Positions 28,843-37,455 of a stretch of DNA of 43,418 nt are shown here, one piece after another. The notes beneath the pieces were generated by a model. The model was not told the DNA's origin, did no database searches, and was given only the letters and a program-made list of their open reading frames with translations. Where the stretch lies: positions 67,479-110,896 of the forward strand of contig JAAZAU010000012.1 in the NCBI GenBank assembly GCA_012514175.1. Reading direction: 5' to 3'. The DNA is from Parcubacteria group bacterium (GTDB taxonomy: Bacteria > Patescibacteriota > Minisyncoccia > Phycocordibacterales > WO2-35-19). Every line of letters starts with the position of its first letter. The first letter of the stretch is position 1. The translations under genes and the position numbers were made by a program.

Positions 28843-29268
28843 ATGGAACAAAATAAAACCATAGAAAAAGCAGGGGCCATCATATTTAGTAATATAGATA
28901 AAAATAACATAGCTTTATTATACAGAGGTAAACAACAGGATTGGTCTTTTCCGAAAGGTCATGCCGAAGAAGGAGAAGAATCTGTTCAAACTATGATAAG
29001 GGAAATAAAAGAAGAAACTGGGTTGGATGTAAAAATATTACAATCTCTGCCAAGTTTAGATTACACACACCCTAATGGAAACACAATATCAACTAAAATG
29101 TTTTTGGTTCAATCAGAAGATGATTCCAAAGTAAAACTTGAAAATCCTGATGATGATATAAAATGGATAGCAATAAATGAAGTATCTCAAACACTTAGTT
29201 ATGATAATCTTAAAGAATATTTCGAGAAAATTTATCCTATTTTAGAAAAACTCACGATTAGCGAGTAA
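28843..29268 (+). CDS. NUDIX hydrolase
   Basis: Complete Nudix box GHAEEGEESVQTMIREIKEETGLDV; ATG at 28843 in frame with the ORF track entry 28762. Confidence 0.9.
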   Translation: MEQNKTIEKAGAIIFSNIDKNNIALLYRGKQQDWSFPKGHAEEGEESVQTMIREIKEETGLDVKILQSLPSLDYTHPNGNTISTKMFLVQSEDDSKVKLENPDDDIKWIAINEVSQTLSYDNLKEYFEKIYPILEKLTISE

Positions 29269-29608
29269 TCCAAAATTCATTAATCCCACAATATCTAGAT
29301 AATAAACTAGATATTTTATTGTTTTTAAGAAATATTTCAGTAAATTTCGGCAATCCTATTTCTTTAAAACCAAAACCGTAAATTTTTTTAAGCTTGAAAT
29401 TTTTAGATACAAGTTTCTTCCAATGTGAAGTTGGTAAATATCGTTCATTCCCAAAACCTTTAGCTCTGTATTCAGATGACATAAAATTTGTAGGGGCATC
29501 AAATATTACCAAAGGTGCTACTTCTAACTGGATATTTAATAATTTTATTATTTCCTCGTCTGAGTAATGTTCAAGCATTCCATGAGATAAAACACAATCA
29601 ATATACTT
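29258..29608 (-). pseudogene. C-terminal fragment of a class I SAM-dependent methyltransferase
   Basis: Frame open from 29608: KYIDCVLSHGMLEHYSDEEIIKLLNIQ...FGNERYLPTSHWKKL. SAM-binding N-terminal half is absent. Confidence 0.6.
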
Positions 29609-29719
29609 TTATATCAACAAATGTGTCATACAACAAAGAAACTAGAGAAATGTTGCCTATAGACGGTTTTGTCATCCCTGAAAAGGTTATATTAGAATGT
29701 AAGTTAATTGGTGATTGCG

Positions 29720-29965
29720 ATGAATAAAAAAGGGGATAAAGTAAAAATAATATGGCAAGACACAAAAATGTTTTCTCCCAAAAACAAACATATTGAATTG
29801 TCTACTATGGAGACGGTTGGTTTTTTCGAAAATGAATATGATGATTATCTTTTGGTTAAAAATATTGAAACCAAAAATATAAAAACTGGTAAAAAACACC
29901 CAAAGCAAGACCCATATTTTTATTTGATCCCAAAAGGAATGGTTGAAAAAATCAAAACAATTTAA
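29720..29965 (+). CDS. Small hypothetical protein
   Basis: MNKKGDKVKIIWQDTKMFSPKNKHIELSTMETVGFFENEYDDYLLVKN...PYFYLIPKGMVEKIKTI; coherent composition. Confidence 0.5.
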   Translation: MNKKGDKVKIIWQDTKMFSPKNKHIELSTMETVGFFENEYDDYLLVKNIETKNIKTGKKHPKQDPYFYLIPKGMVEKIKTI

Positions 29966-30313
29966 TTTTTTCTTTAATGAAGAATATGTTAAGCCAGTGA
30001 GAGAGAACGTTCGCAAACTTGAAGATCAAATGTTAGCGGCAAACTTGGAAAAAAAGGAAAAAAATGAGATACTACTTCCTAGCGGAGATGAAATCGGAAC
30101 TTTTGCCCAAGAAGTAAGGAAAGACTAAAAAGTGATGAAATAATTTTTGAAGTTAGACGGTTGCTGATTAAAAAATTAGTTGATAAAGTCATTACTGATC
30201 AAAAATCTTTGCAAGTTTATGGAGCACTTAATTTAAACGAAATCAATGTCTTCTTGCAAACTAAGTATCGGCATTGTTGGTCTGCCAAACGTGGGAAAGT
30301 CCACGCTTTTTAA
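29943..30313 (+). pseudogene. Probable serine (site-specific) recombinase C-terminal remnant, frameshifted
   Basis: EEYVKPVRENVRKLEDQMLAANLEKKEKNEILLPSGDEIGTFAQEVRKD* in one frame, then -1 frame ERLKSDEIIFEVRRLLIKKLVDKVITDQKSLQVYGALNLNEINVFLQTKYRHCWSAKRGKVHAF* (stop 30311-30313). Coiled-coil plus RRLL-KLVDKVI pattern. Catalytic N-terminus absent. Confidence 0.5.
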
Positions 30314-31259
30314 TGCACTTACTAAAAAACAAGTGCCAGCTGAAAATTATCCTTTCTGCACCATTGATCCATCAGTTGGTATTATTCCGGTGCCCGACGA
30401 AAGATTAGAAAAATTAAATGAGTTTTCAAAATCAAAAAAGAAAATCCCAGCGGTTGTAGAATTTGTAGATATTGCTGGTCTCGTGCGTGGCGCTTCAAAG
30501 GGAGAGGGGAAAGGCAATGATTTTCTTCAACATATCAGAGAATGCGACGCTATTGCTGAAGTAGTGCGCATTTTTGATGATAAAGAAATTTTGCACGTAG
30601 AAGGCAAAGTTGATCCACTTTCTGACATTGAAACAATCAATCTAGAACTTATCTTGAAAGATATGGAAACTGTTTCCAAAAGACTTGGTAGTTTAGAGAA
30701 AGAAATTCGTGCTGGTAAAAAAGAAGCTTTTTGGGAAAAATCTGGTTTAGAAAAAGTGCAAAAGAAATTGGAAAAGGGGGAAATGGCTTCTGCCGTATTT
30801 GAAAATTTAGACGACCAAGAAAAACCTTTTGTTAAAAATATGCAACTCTTAACAATGAAACCACTGCTTTATGTTTTAAACACTTCAGAAGCTAGCGAAA
30901 ATAGAAATGATATAGAAGACAAAATTCCTGGCCCTTTTGTAAAAGTGGATCCAGTTTTTGAAAAAGGGCTTGGCGATTTGATAACTAAAGCTTACGAAAC
31001 TTTAGATCTCATTACTTACTTTACTACAGGTGAAGACGAGACGCGAGGATGGACGATCAAAAGAAACTCAACTGCGCCTGTCGCCGGAATGGCAATACAC
31101 ACCGATTTTCGTGATAAATTTATCCGCGCAGAAGTTATTGAGTGGAACAAACTTCTTGAAGCTGGTAGTTACGCTAATGCTCGCGAAAAAGGTTGGATTC
31201 GCACCGAAGGCAAAACTTACATTGTTAAAGATGGTGATGTAATAGAGTTTAAGATATAA
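30246..31259 (+). CDS. ychF: Redox-regulated ATPase YchF (Obg family GTPase-like)
   Basis: CKLSIGIVGLPNVGKSTLFNALTKKQVPAENYPFCTIDP, DIAGLVRGASKGEGKGNDFL, C-terminal TGS-like end. Confidence 0.97.
   Translation: MSSCKLSIGIVGLPNVGKSTLFNALTKKQVPAENYPFCTIDPSVGIIPVPDERLEKLNEFSKSKKKIPAVVEFVDIAGLVRGASKGEGKGNDFLQHIRECDAIAEVVRIFDDKEILHVEGKVDPLSDIETINLELILKDMETVSKRLGSLEKEIRAGKKEAFWEKSGLEKVQKKLEKGEMASAVFENLDDQEKPFVKNMQLLTMKPLLYVLNTSEASENRNDIEDKIPGPFVKVDPVFEKGLGDLITKAYETLDLITYFTTGEDETRGWTIKRNSTAPVAGMAIHTDFRDKFIRAEVIEWNKLLEAGSYANAREKGWIRTEGKTYIVKDGDVIEFKI
30258..30274 (+). repeat. Direct repeat, right copy (candidate attR core) inside the ychF 5' end
   Basis: AAACTAAGTATCGGCAT identical to 28563-28579. 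Confidence 0.9.
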
Positions 31260-31402
31260 CGATTTATTTTATAACCTATAACCCTATTATATCAAATTTA
31301 CCAAATATTGTCAAGGTATAAATGAGGGTTTTTGTTACCCAGTAATTAAATCTAGTCTAGAGACGGCTACAAATTCAAACTATTTTATGGTATAATGTTT
31401 TG

Positions 31403-32416
31403 GTGTTTATAGTGTTACTTATAATAGTATTTATATTAGTAGTTTTATTAGTTCTAATTTTTAGAAATATGGAAAATTCTAAAACAACAGCCAAAGATTT
31501 TTTTCTCCATCTTGGCGTTATGGTTAGTCTTTACACAATAACAATCAGCTTCATCAATCTAATTTTTAAAATTATAAACAAAGCTCTTCCAGAAATTAAT
31601 TCCAACGCATACGCTTGGGGAACGGGTTCTCAAATCAGTATGCCAATCGCCACCCTGATCGTTTTCTTCCCAATTTTTGTTGTCCTTTCAAAAATGGTCC
31701 ACAAAATTTACACTCAAAACTCAGACAAAAAAGATTTACCGATCAGAAAATGGTTAACTTATGTCACACTTTTCATAGCTGGCGTAGCTTTATCAAGCGA
31801 CCTCGTAACCGTGCTTTATAAATTTCTTGACGGACAAAATTTAACTTTTGCTTTTATACTCAAAGCATTAACAATACTCATTGTAGCTGGAGCTATTTTT
31901 TGGTTCTACATTCAAGATATTCGGGAAAAAATTTCTCCAAAACAAAAGAAAGTTTGGGTTATTGCTATAGGAACAGTTATTTTAATCGCTATTATTACAG
32001 GCTTTAGTATTGTAGGTTCACCTAAGACTCAAAGACTCATAAAATACGATAACCAAAAAATAGAAGACTTAAAAGATATTCAATGGCAAGTTATAGATTA
32101 TTGGCAAATAAATGGCAAGTTACCTAAAAGTTTAAGCGAAATGTCAGAAAGTCAACAAAGACGAGGTGTAATCATTCCAAAAGATCCTCAATTGAAAACA
32201 AATTACGAATACAGACAAACGGACACAATGAATTTTGAACTTTGCGCTGAATTTAATAAGGAAGACTTAACAAAAAATTTTTATTTTAAAGGAGAAGCGC
32301 AAGCTTTAATAGAAGAAAGCATAATTCAAAACAACAATTGGAATCATGGCTCCGGTCGTGTATGTTTTCCTCGGGTTATTGATCACGAAATTTACCCAAC
32401 TCAAGTGAGAGGGTAA
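31403..32416 (+). CDS. DUF5671-like multi-TM membrane protein
   Basis: Multiple TM segments, TAKDFFLHLGVMVSLYTITISFINLIFKIIN, then QRLIKYDNQKIEDLKDIQWQVIDYWQINGKLP. GTG start 6 nt after TATAAT. Confidence 0.75.
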   Translation: MFIVLLIIVFILVVLLVLIFRNMENSKTTAKDFFLHLGVMVSLYTITISFINLIFKIINKALPEINSNAYAWGTGSQISMPIATLIVFFPIFVVLSKMVHKIYTQNSDKKDLPIRKWLTYVTLFIAGVALSSDLVTVLYKFLDGQNLTFAFILKALTILIVAGAIFWFYIQDIREKISPKQKKVWVIAIGTVILIAIITGFSIVGSPKTQRLIKYDNQKIEDLKDIQWQVIDYWQINGKLPKSLSEMSESQQRRGVIIPKDPQLKTNYEYRQTDTMNFELCAEFNKEDLTKNFYFKGEAQALIEESIIQNNNWNHGSGRVCFPRVIDHEIYPTQVRG

Positions 32417-32505
32417 TCTCTGTTAAGTTTAGTTAAAAACTATTCTAAATACCTCAATTGTGTTCACTATTGAGACATTTAGATTTTTATTGTATATTAG
32501 TGTTT

Positions 32506-34926
32506 ATGCAAAAATCATACGATCCAAGTAAAATTGAAAAAAAATGGCAAACGGTTTGGGAAAAGAAAAAAGTTTTCCAAACAAAAGACAAATCTAAGAA
32601 ACCAAAATTTTATGGACTTATAGAATTTCCATACCCATCAGGAGATGGCCTTCATGTGGGACACGTGCGTAGCAATACAGCTATGGACATTATTACACGA
32701 AAGAAAAGGATGGAAGGTTTCAATGTTTTGTATCCGATAGGTTATGACTCTTTTGGTTTACCAACCGAGAACTATGCGATCAAAACAGGAGTGCAGCCAG
32801 AAATAGTAACCAAAAAAAATATAAAAATTTTTCGTAAACAATTAAAATCTCTAGGTTTTTCTTTTGATTGGGATAGAGAAATTAATACCAGTGATCCAAA
32901 ATATTTTAAATGGACTCAATGGATTTTCTTAAAATTTTTAGAAAAAGGTTTAGCTTATAAAGCTAAAATTGATATTAACTGGTGTCCTAGATGTAAAATT
33001 GGTTTGGCAAATGAAGAAGTGATTGGAGGCAATTGCGAAAGATGTGGTGCTCCAGTAGAAAAAAGAGAGAAAGAACAATGGATGCTTGCCATTACTAAAT
33101 ACGCAGAAAGATTAATAAAAGATTTAGACACTGTAGATTATCTTGAACAAATCAAAACTCAACAAAAAAATTGGATTGGAAAATCCGAGGGAACCTTACT
33201 GAAATTTCAAATATCAAATTCTCAATCTCAAAATAACGAAAAAATGGAGATAGAAGTTTTCACCACCAGAGCTGACACGCTTTTTGGTGTCACTTACATA
33301 GTGCTCGCGCCCGAACACGAACTGGTCAAAAAACTAATTGCAGATCCTCAATTTCAAATTTCAAATAAAGAAGAAATCAAAAAATATATAAAAGATTCTA
33401 AAAACAGAACAGAAATAGAAAGAACAAACGAAGAGAAAGAAAAAACCGGAGTAGAGATCAAAGGGGTCAAAGCGATAAATCCAGCCAACGGGGAAGAAGT
33501 GTCTGTCTTTATCGCTGATTACGTTCTTGCGAATTATGGGACCGGCGCCGTAATGGCTGTGCCGGCTCACGACGAACGCGATTATAAATTTGCCAAAAAA
33601 TATAATTTACCAATTATTGAAGTAATAAGCGGAGGCAATATTTCAGAAAAAGCTTTTATAGATTACGGAATGCTGATAAATTCTAAAAACTTCAATGGAA
33701 TGAAAAGCGAGGAAGCCATAAAAGCTATCACTACCCAATTTGGTAAAAGTGTGGTGAAATATAAACTGCGAGATTGGGTATTTAGTAGACAAAGATATTG
33801 GGGAGAACCGATACCAGTCGTCCACTGTGAAAAATGCGGTATAGTTCCACTCAAAGAAAAAGATCTGCCTCTTAAACTACCGAAAGTAAAAAATTATGAA
33901 CCAACTGACACAGGCGAATCTCCTTTAGCTTCTATTACCAAATGGGTCAATACTAAATGTCCAAAATGTGGCGGTTTTGCCAAAAGAGAAACTGACACTA
34001 TGCCTAATTGGGCTGGTAGTTCTTGGTATTTCCTTAGATATACCGACCCTAAAAACACCAAAAAATTTGCCGATTTCAAAAAATTAAAATATTGGACACC
34101 GATAGACTGGTATAACGGAGGAATGGAACACGTCACTTTACATCTTCTGTATTCCAGATTTTGGCACAAATTTTTGTATGATCTAAAACTAGTTCCCACT
34201 AAAGAGCCTTATAAAAAACGCACCACCCACGGTATGATTCTTGGCGAAGGGGGAGAAAAAATGTCTAAGTCGCTTGGCAATGTAATAAATCCAGACACGA
34301 TTGTAAAAACTTTTGGAGCTGATACTTTGCGCGTTTATGAAATGTTTATGGGACCATTTGATCAAGCAATATCTTGGGGAGAAAATAACATTGTCGGTGT
34401 TAGAAGATTTTTAGAGAAAGTTTGGAAACTCCAATTTAAAGTTTCTAAAATTGCCAAAACCAACGAAAAATTAGAAACACTTTTGCACAAAACAATCAAA
34501 AAAGTGGGTGAAGATATTGAGTCTATGAGTTTCAACACTGCTATTTCCGCTATGATGATTTTGGCTAATGAGATGGAAAAAGAACCTGCCATCACAAAAA
34601 AGGATTTTGAGATCTTTATAACAATTCTTTCACCATTTGCTCCACACATTGCGGAAGAAATTTGGTCAAATTTAGGAAACAAATCACTCATCGCAGAAAC
34701 AAAGTGGCCAAGTTTTGACAAAAAGAAAATAGTCCAAGAAAAAGTTACTATTATGGTTCAAGTGAACGGCAAAATCAGAGCGCAATTTGAAGCGGAAAGA
34801 GACATTTCTGAATCTGTGGCTAAAAATAAGGCTATTTCACTGCCAGAAGTTCAAAAATGGCTCGCAAAAGGGGAGATAAAAAAAGTTATATTTGTCTCTG
34901 GAAAAATCATAAATTTTGTGATTTAA
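32506..34926 (+). CDS. leuS: Leucine--tRNA ligase
   Basis: FPYPSGDGLHVGHVRS (HIGH), editing domain, GGEKMSKSLGNV (KMSKS). ATG at 32506 preferred. Confidence 0.97.
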   Translation: MQKSYDPSKIEKKWQTVWEKKKVFQTKDKSKKPKFYGLIEFPYPSGDGLHVGHVRSNTAMDIITRKKRMEGFNVLYPIGYDSFGLPTENYAIKTGVQPEIVTKKNIKIFRKQLKSLGFSFDWDREINTSDPKYFKWTQWIFLKFLEKGLAYKAKIDINWCPRCKIGLANEEVIGGNCERCGAPVEKREKEQWMLAITKYAERLIKDLDTVDYLEQIKTQQKNWIGKSEGTLLKFQISNSQSQNNEKMEIEVFTTRADTLFGVTYIVLAPEHELVKKLIADPQFQISNKEEIKKYIKDSKNRTEIERTNEEKEKTGVEIKGVKAINPANGEEVSVFIADYVLANYGTGAVMAVPAHDERDYKFAKKYNLPIIEVISGGNISEKAFIDYGMLINSKNFNGMKSEEAIKAITTQFGKSVVKYKLRDWVFSRQRYWGEPIPVVHCEKCGIVPLKEKDLPLKLPKVKNYEPTDTGESPLASITKWVNTKCPKCGGFAKRETDTMPNWAGSSWYFLRYTDPKNTKKFADFKKLKYWTPIDWYNGGMEHVTLHLLYSRFWHKFLYDLKLVPTKEPYKKRTTHGMILGEGGEKMSKSLGNVINPDTIVKTFGADTLRVYEMFMGPFDQAISWGENNIVGVRRFLEKVWKLQFKVSKIAKTNEKLETLLHKTIKKVGEDIESMSFNTAISAMMILANEMEKEPAITKKDFEIFITILSPFAPHIAEEIWSNLGNKSLIAETKWPSFDKKKIVQEKVTIMVQVNGKIRAQFEAERDISESVAKNKAISLPEVQKWLAKGEIKKVIFVSGKIINFVI

Positions 34927-35056
34927 AAATAATATTTGACAAAAAATCTCCTTGTGATACTGTTAGAGCGCTAAATATGTTATAATATTGATATAACAAT
35001 CATTAAAAAATCACACATCAAACAACAAACGATGTAGCCTAATTTTACTTAAAAAT

Positions 35057-36112
35057 ATGACAAAAGAAGTTTCTAAAAACAAAATAATTAATCTTTCATT
35101 CAACCCAAAACAAGTTGTAAAGAGGCTTCTTAGTCCATTATCTGATAGAGCGCAGGACGTCATAATTGGCAGGTTTGGCTTAAACGCAACCGGTAGTGAT
35201 ATGACTTTAGAAGCTATTGGCAAAAAATACGGCATTACCAGAGAAAGGGTCAGACAAATTGAAAATTACGCAATCAACCACATCAGAAAATCTAGCGCTT
35301 TTGAAAAAGAGTCTCCAGTTTTTGAAGAACTAAAAAACACTATCAGAAAAATGGGGGGTGTCGTTTCTGAGGAAGATTTGCTAAACCAACTCGGCAAAGA
35401 CACAGTCACTAAAAAATATATCCATTTTCTTTTAGTTGTCAGCAATGATTTTGATAAGGTAAAAGAAAGTGCAGAATTCAAACATCATTGGAGTATAGAT
35501 AAAAATCTTACTGGACAAATTCATAAAGCTTTAAGAGACCTTTATGCTCAACTTGGCGACGATGAAATTATTCCTGAATCTGAAATCGTTTCTTCTTTCC
35601 TAACTCACCTAAAAGATATTTCTGATGAATATAAACAAAATGAAATACTTGTTCGTTGGCTTTCCATATCAAAAAATATTGCTAAAAATCCGCTTGGCGA
35701 CTGGGGCAAATCAAAATCCTCAAACATCAAAACTAAAGGTATTCGTGATTATGCCTATCTGGTCCTTCGTAAACATGGTTCTCCAATTCACTTTCGTGAA
35801 GTAGCCAAACTCATTAGCAAAGTTTTTAACAAAAAAGCTCACGTCGCTACCACACACAACGAACTCATTAAAGATTCTCGCTTTGTGCTTGTTGGACGCG
35901 GTCTTTATGCTCTTAAAGAATGGGGTTATTCAACCGGTGTTGTCCGCGACGTCATCAAGGATGTTTTAAAAAAGAACGGACCGCTTTCCAAAGAGGATGT
36001 GTTAGAAAAAGTTATGAAAGAAAGATATGTTAAAGCTAATACTATTATTGTAAATCTTCAAAATCCAAAATTTTTCAAAAAGAACAAACAAGGTCTGTAT
36101 ACAATTGTTTAA
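35057..36112 (+). CDS. Sigma-70 region 4-like HTH plus C-terminal HARE-HTH protein
   Basis: LSPLSDRAQDVIIGRFGL...MTLEAIGKKYGITRERVRQIENYAINHIRK (sigma region 4.2); DYAYLVLRKHGSPIHFREVAKLI...RFVLVGRGLYALKEWGY (HARE-HTH). Confidence 0.85.
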   Translation: MTKEVSKNKIINLSFNPKQVVKRLLSPLSDRAQDVIIGRFGLNATGSDMTLEAIGKKYGITRERVRQIENYAINHIRKSSAFEKESPVFEELKNTIRKMGGVVSEEDLLNQLGKDTVTKKYIHFLLVVSNDFDKVKESAEFKHHWSIDKNLTGQIHKALRDLYAQLGDDEIIPESEIVSSFLTHLKDISDEYKQNEILVRWLSISKNIAKNPLGDWGKSKSSNIKTKGIRDYAYLVLRKHGSPIHFREVAKLISKVFNKKAHVATTHNELIKDSRFVLVGRGLYALKEWGYSTGVVRDVIKDVLKKNGPLSKEDVLEKVMKERYVKANTIIVNLQNPKFFKKNKQGLYTIV

Positions 36113-36132
36113 TTTTTTAATCTGATCAAATT

Positions 36133-36167
36133 ATGAAAACCACTCTCAGGGGTGGCTTTCTTTTTTT
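36133..36167 (+). terminator. Rho-independent terminator-like hairpin
   Basis: AAAACCACTC-TCA-GGGGTGGCTTTCTTTTTTT. Confidence 0.6.
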
Positions 36168-36192
36168 ATCAATAAAATGATAAAATTAAACT

Positions 36193-37440
36193 ATGTTTAA
36201 AAACTTCATAACATCTGAAATTCTAGACGAACTTTTGATAGCTTTAAAATATATTTATTGGGCAATGCCAGTTTGGTTGCCGGCGATTTTTATATCTTTC
36301 TTGTTCAAAGCTTTCCTTGATTACAAGAGATTAAAATATTGGCAAAAAGAAGGTTCGGTTTTGTTAGAAATAAAATTACCAAAAGAGATATCAAAATCTC
36401 CGGTCGCTATGGAGGCGGTTTTAAAAGCCCTACACCAAACTGGAAAAGAAGGCACTTGGGTAGACAGAATTTGGAAAGGACAAACAAGACCGTGGTTTTC
36501 ATTAGAACTAGTATCAACTGAAGGTAAGGTTCGGTTTTTTATTTGGACTAAACCTGCTCATCGGGGTCCAGTTGAAGCTCATATATATTCACAATACCCA
36601 AATGTAGAAATCCATGAGGTAGAAGATTACACTAAACCTTTTTATTACGATCCAAACAGATTTTCAATGTGGGCTGGCGGGTTCGGGCTTACTAAAGAAG
36701 ACGCTTACCCAATCAAGACTTACGTTGACTATAATCTAGACAAAGATCCAAAAGAAGAATTTAAAATAGATCCTATGACTCCAATGTTAGAGTTTTTGGG
36801 CTCCATAAAAACTGGAGAACACATTTGGATTCAAATATTGATTCGTGGTCACAAAAAAAGAAGAATTGCTGATGTTTTTGGTGAAAAAGAAGACGCTTGG
36901 AAAGATCAAGCGAAAAAAGAAGTAGAGGCAATCATAGCTGAACTGAAAATAGAAAGTAGTGATTTCCCTAGGGTTATGACGGAAGGAGAAAGAGACAAAA
37001 TTACAGCACTTGAAAGAAGTATATCTAAATACCCTTTTGATTGTGGTATTCGGGCCATTTATATCGCAGAAAAAGATAAATTTAATGGCGCAAACATAGG
37101 CGGAATTATCGGCTTGTGGAAACAATATAGTTCTCCAGAGTTAAACGGGATCAAACCTTCCGGTTGGCAAACTATATTTGACTATCCTTGGCAAGAATGG
37201 TTTGGTAAAAAAGAGAAATTAGCCCCAAAAGCTTTGGACGAATACAAATTGCGTAGATTCTTTCATTCACCTTTAAAGGGTCAAAAAGTTTGGGGTAAAA
37301 ATATTTACAGTAGCCAATTTGTTTTAAACACCGAAGAGCTCGCCACTATTTTTCATTTCCCGGGCGCCACTGCTAGCACCCCAACACTTGAAAAAATTCC
37401 TTCTCTTAAATCCAACGCTCCTTCCAATCTACCTACTTAA
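36193..37440 (+). CDS. Conserved membrane protein, resembles a CPR family often near VirD4/TraG-like ATPases
   Basis: N-terminal TM; GKEGTWVDRIWKGQTRPWFSLELVSTEGKVRFFIWTKPAHRGPVEAHIYSQYPNVEIHEVEDY. Family recognition is from memory. Confidence 0.55.
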   Translation: MFKNFITSEILDELLIALKYIYWAMPVWLPAIFISFLFKAFLDYKRLKYWQKEGSVLLEIKLPKEISKSPVAMEAVLKALHQTGKEGTWVDRIWKGQTRPWFSLELVSTEGKVRFFIWTKPAHRGPVEAHIYSQYPNVEIHEVEDYTKPFYYDPNRFSMWAGGFGLTKEDAYPIKTYVDYNLDKDPKEEFKIDPMTPMLEFLGSIKTGEHIWIQILIRGHKKRRIADVFGEKEDAWKDQAKKEVEAIIAELKIESSDFPRVMTEGERDKITALERSISKYPFDCGIRAIYIAEKDKFNGANIGGIIGLWKQYSSPELNGIKPSGWQTIFDYPWQEWFGKKEKLAPKALDEYKLRRFFHSPLKGQKVWGKNIYSSQFVLNTEELATIFHFPGATASTPTLEKIPSLKSNAPSNLPT

Positions 37441-37455
37441 CACCTAAAATCAAAA

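Larger units (their letters stand above)
28563..30274 (+). mobile_element. Relic of an integrative element inserted at the 5' end of ychF
   Basis: Bracketed by 17-bp direct repeats. Interior is fragmentary/accessory genes plus a probable serine-recombinase C-terminal remnant at the right end. Flanks rejoin to rebuild a canonical YchF start. Confidence 0.68.

Noticed and set aside
30100-30130. Programmed -1 ribosomal frameshift in the recombinase fragment
   Set aside because: No in-frame X-XXY-YYZ slippery heptamer or clear downstream structure; a simple 1-nt loss in a decaying gene is more likely.
34966-34974. GAGCGCTAA as a CIRCE (HrcA) half-site
   Set aside because: The matching upstream half (TTAGCACTC-N9) is absent, so CIRCE is not supported.
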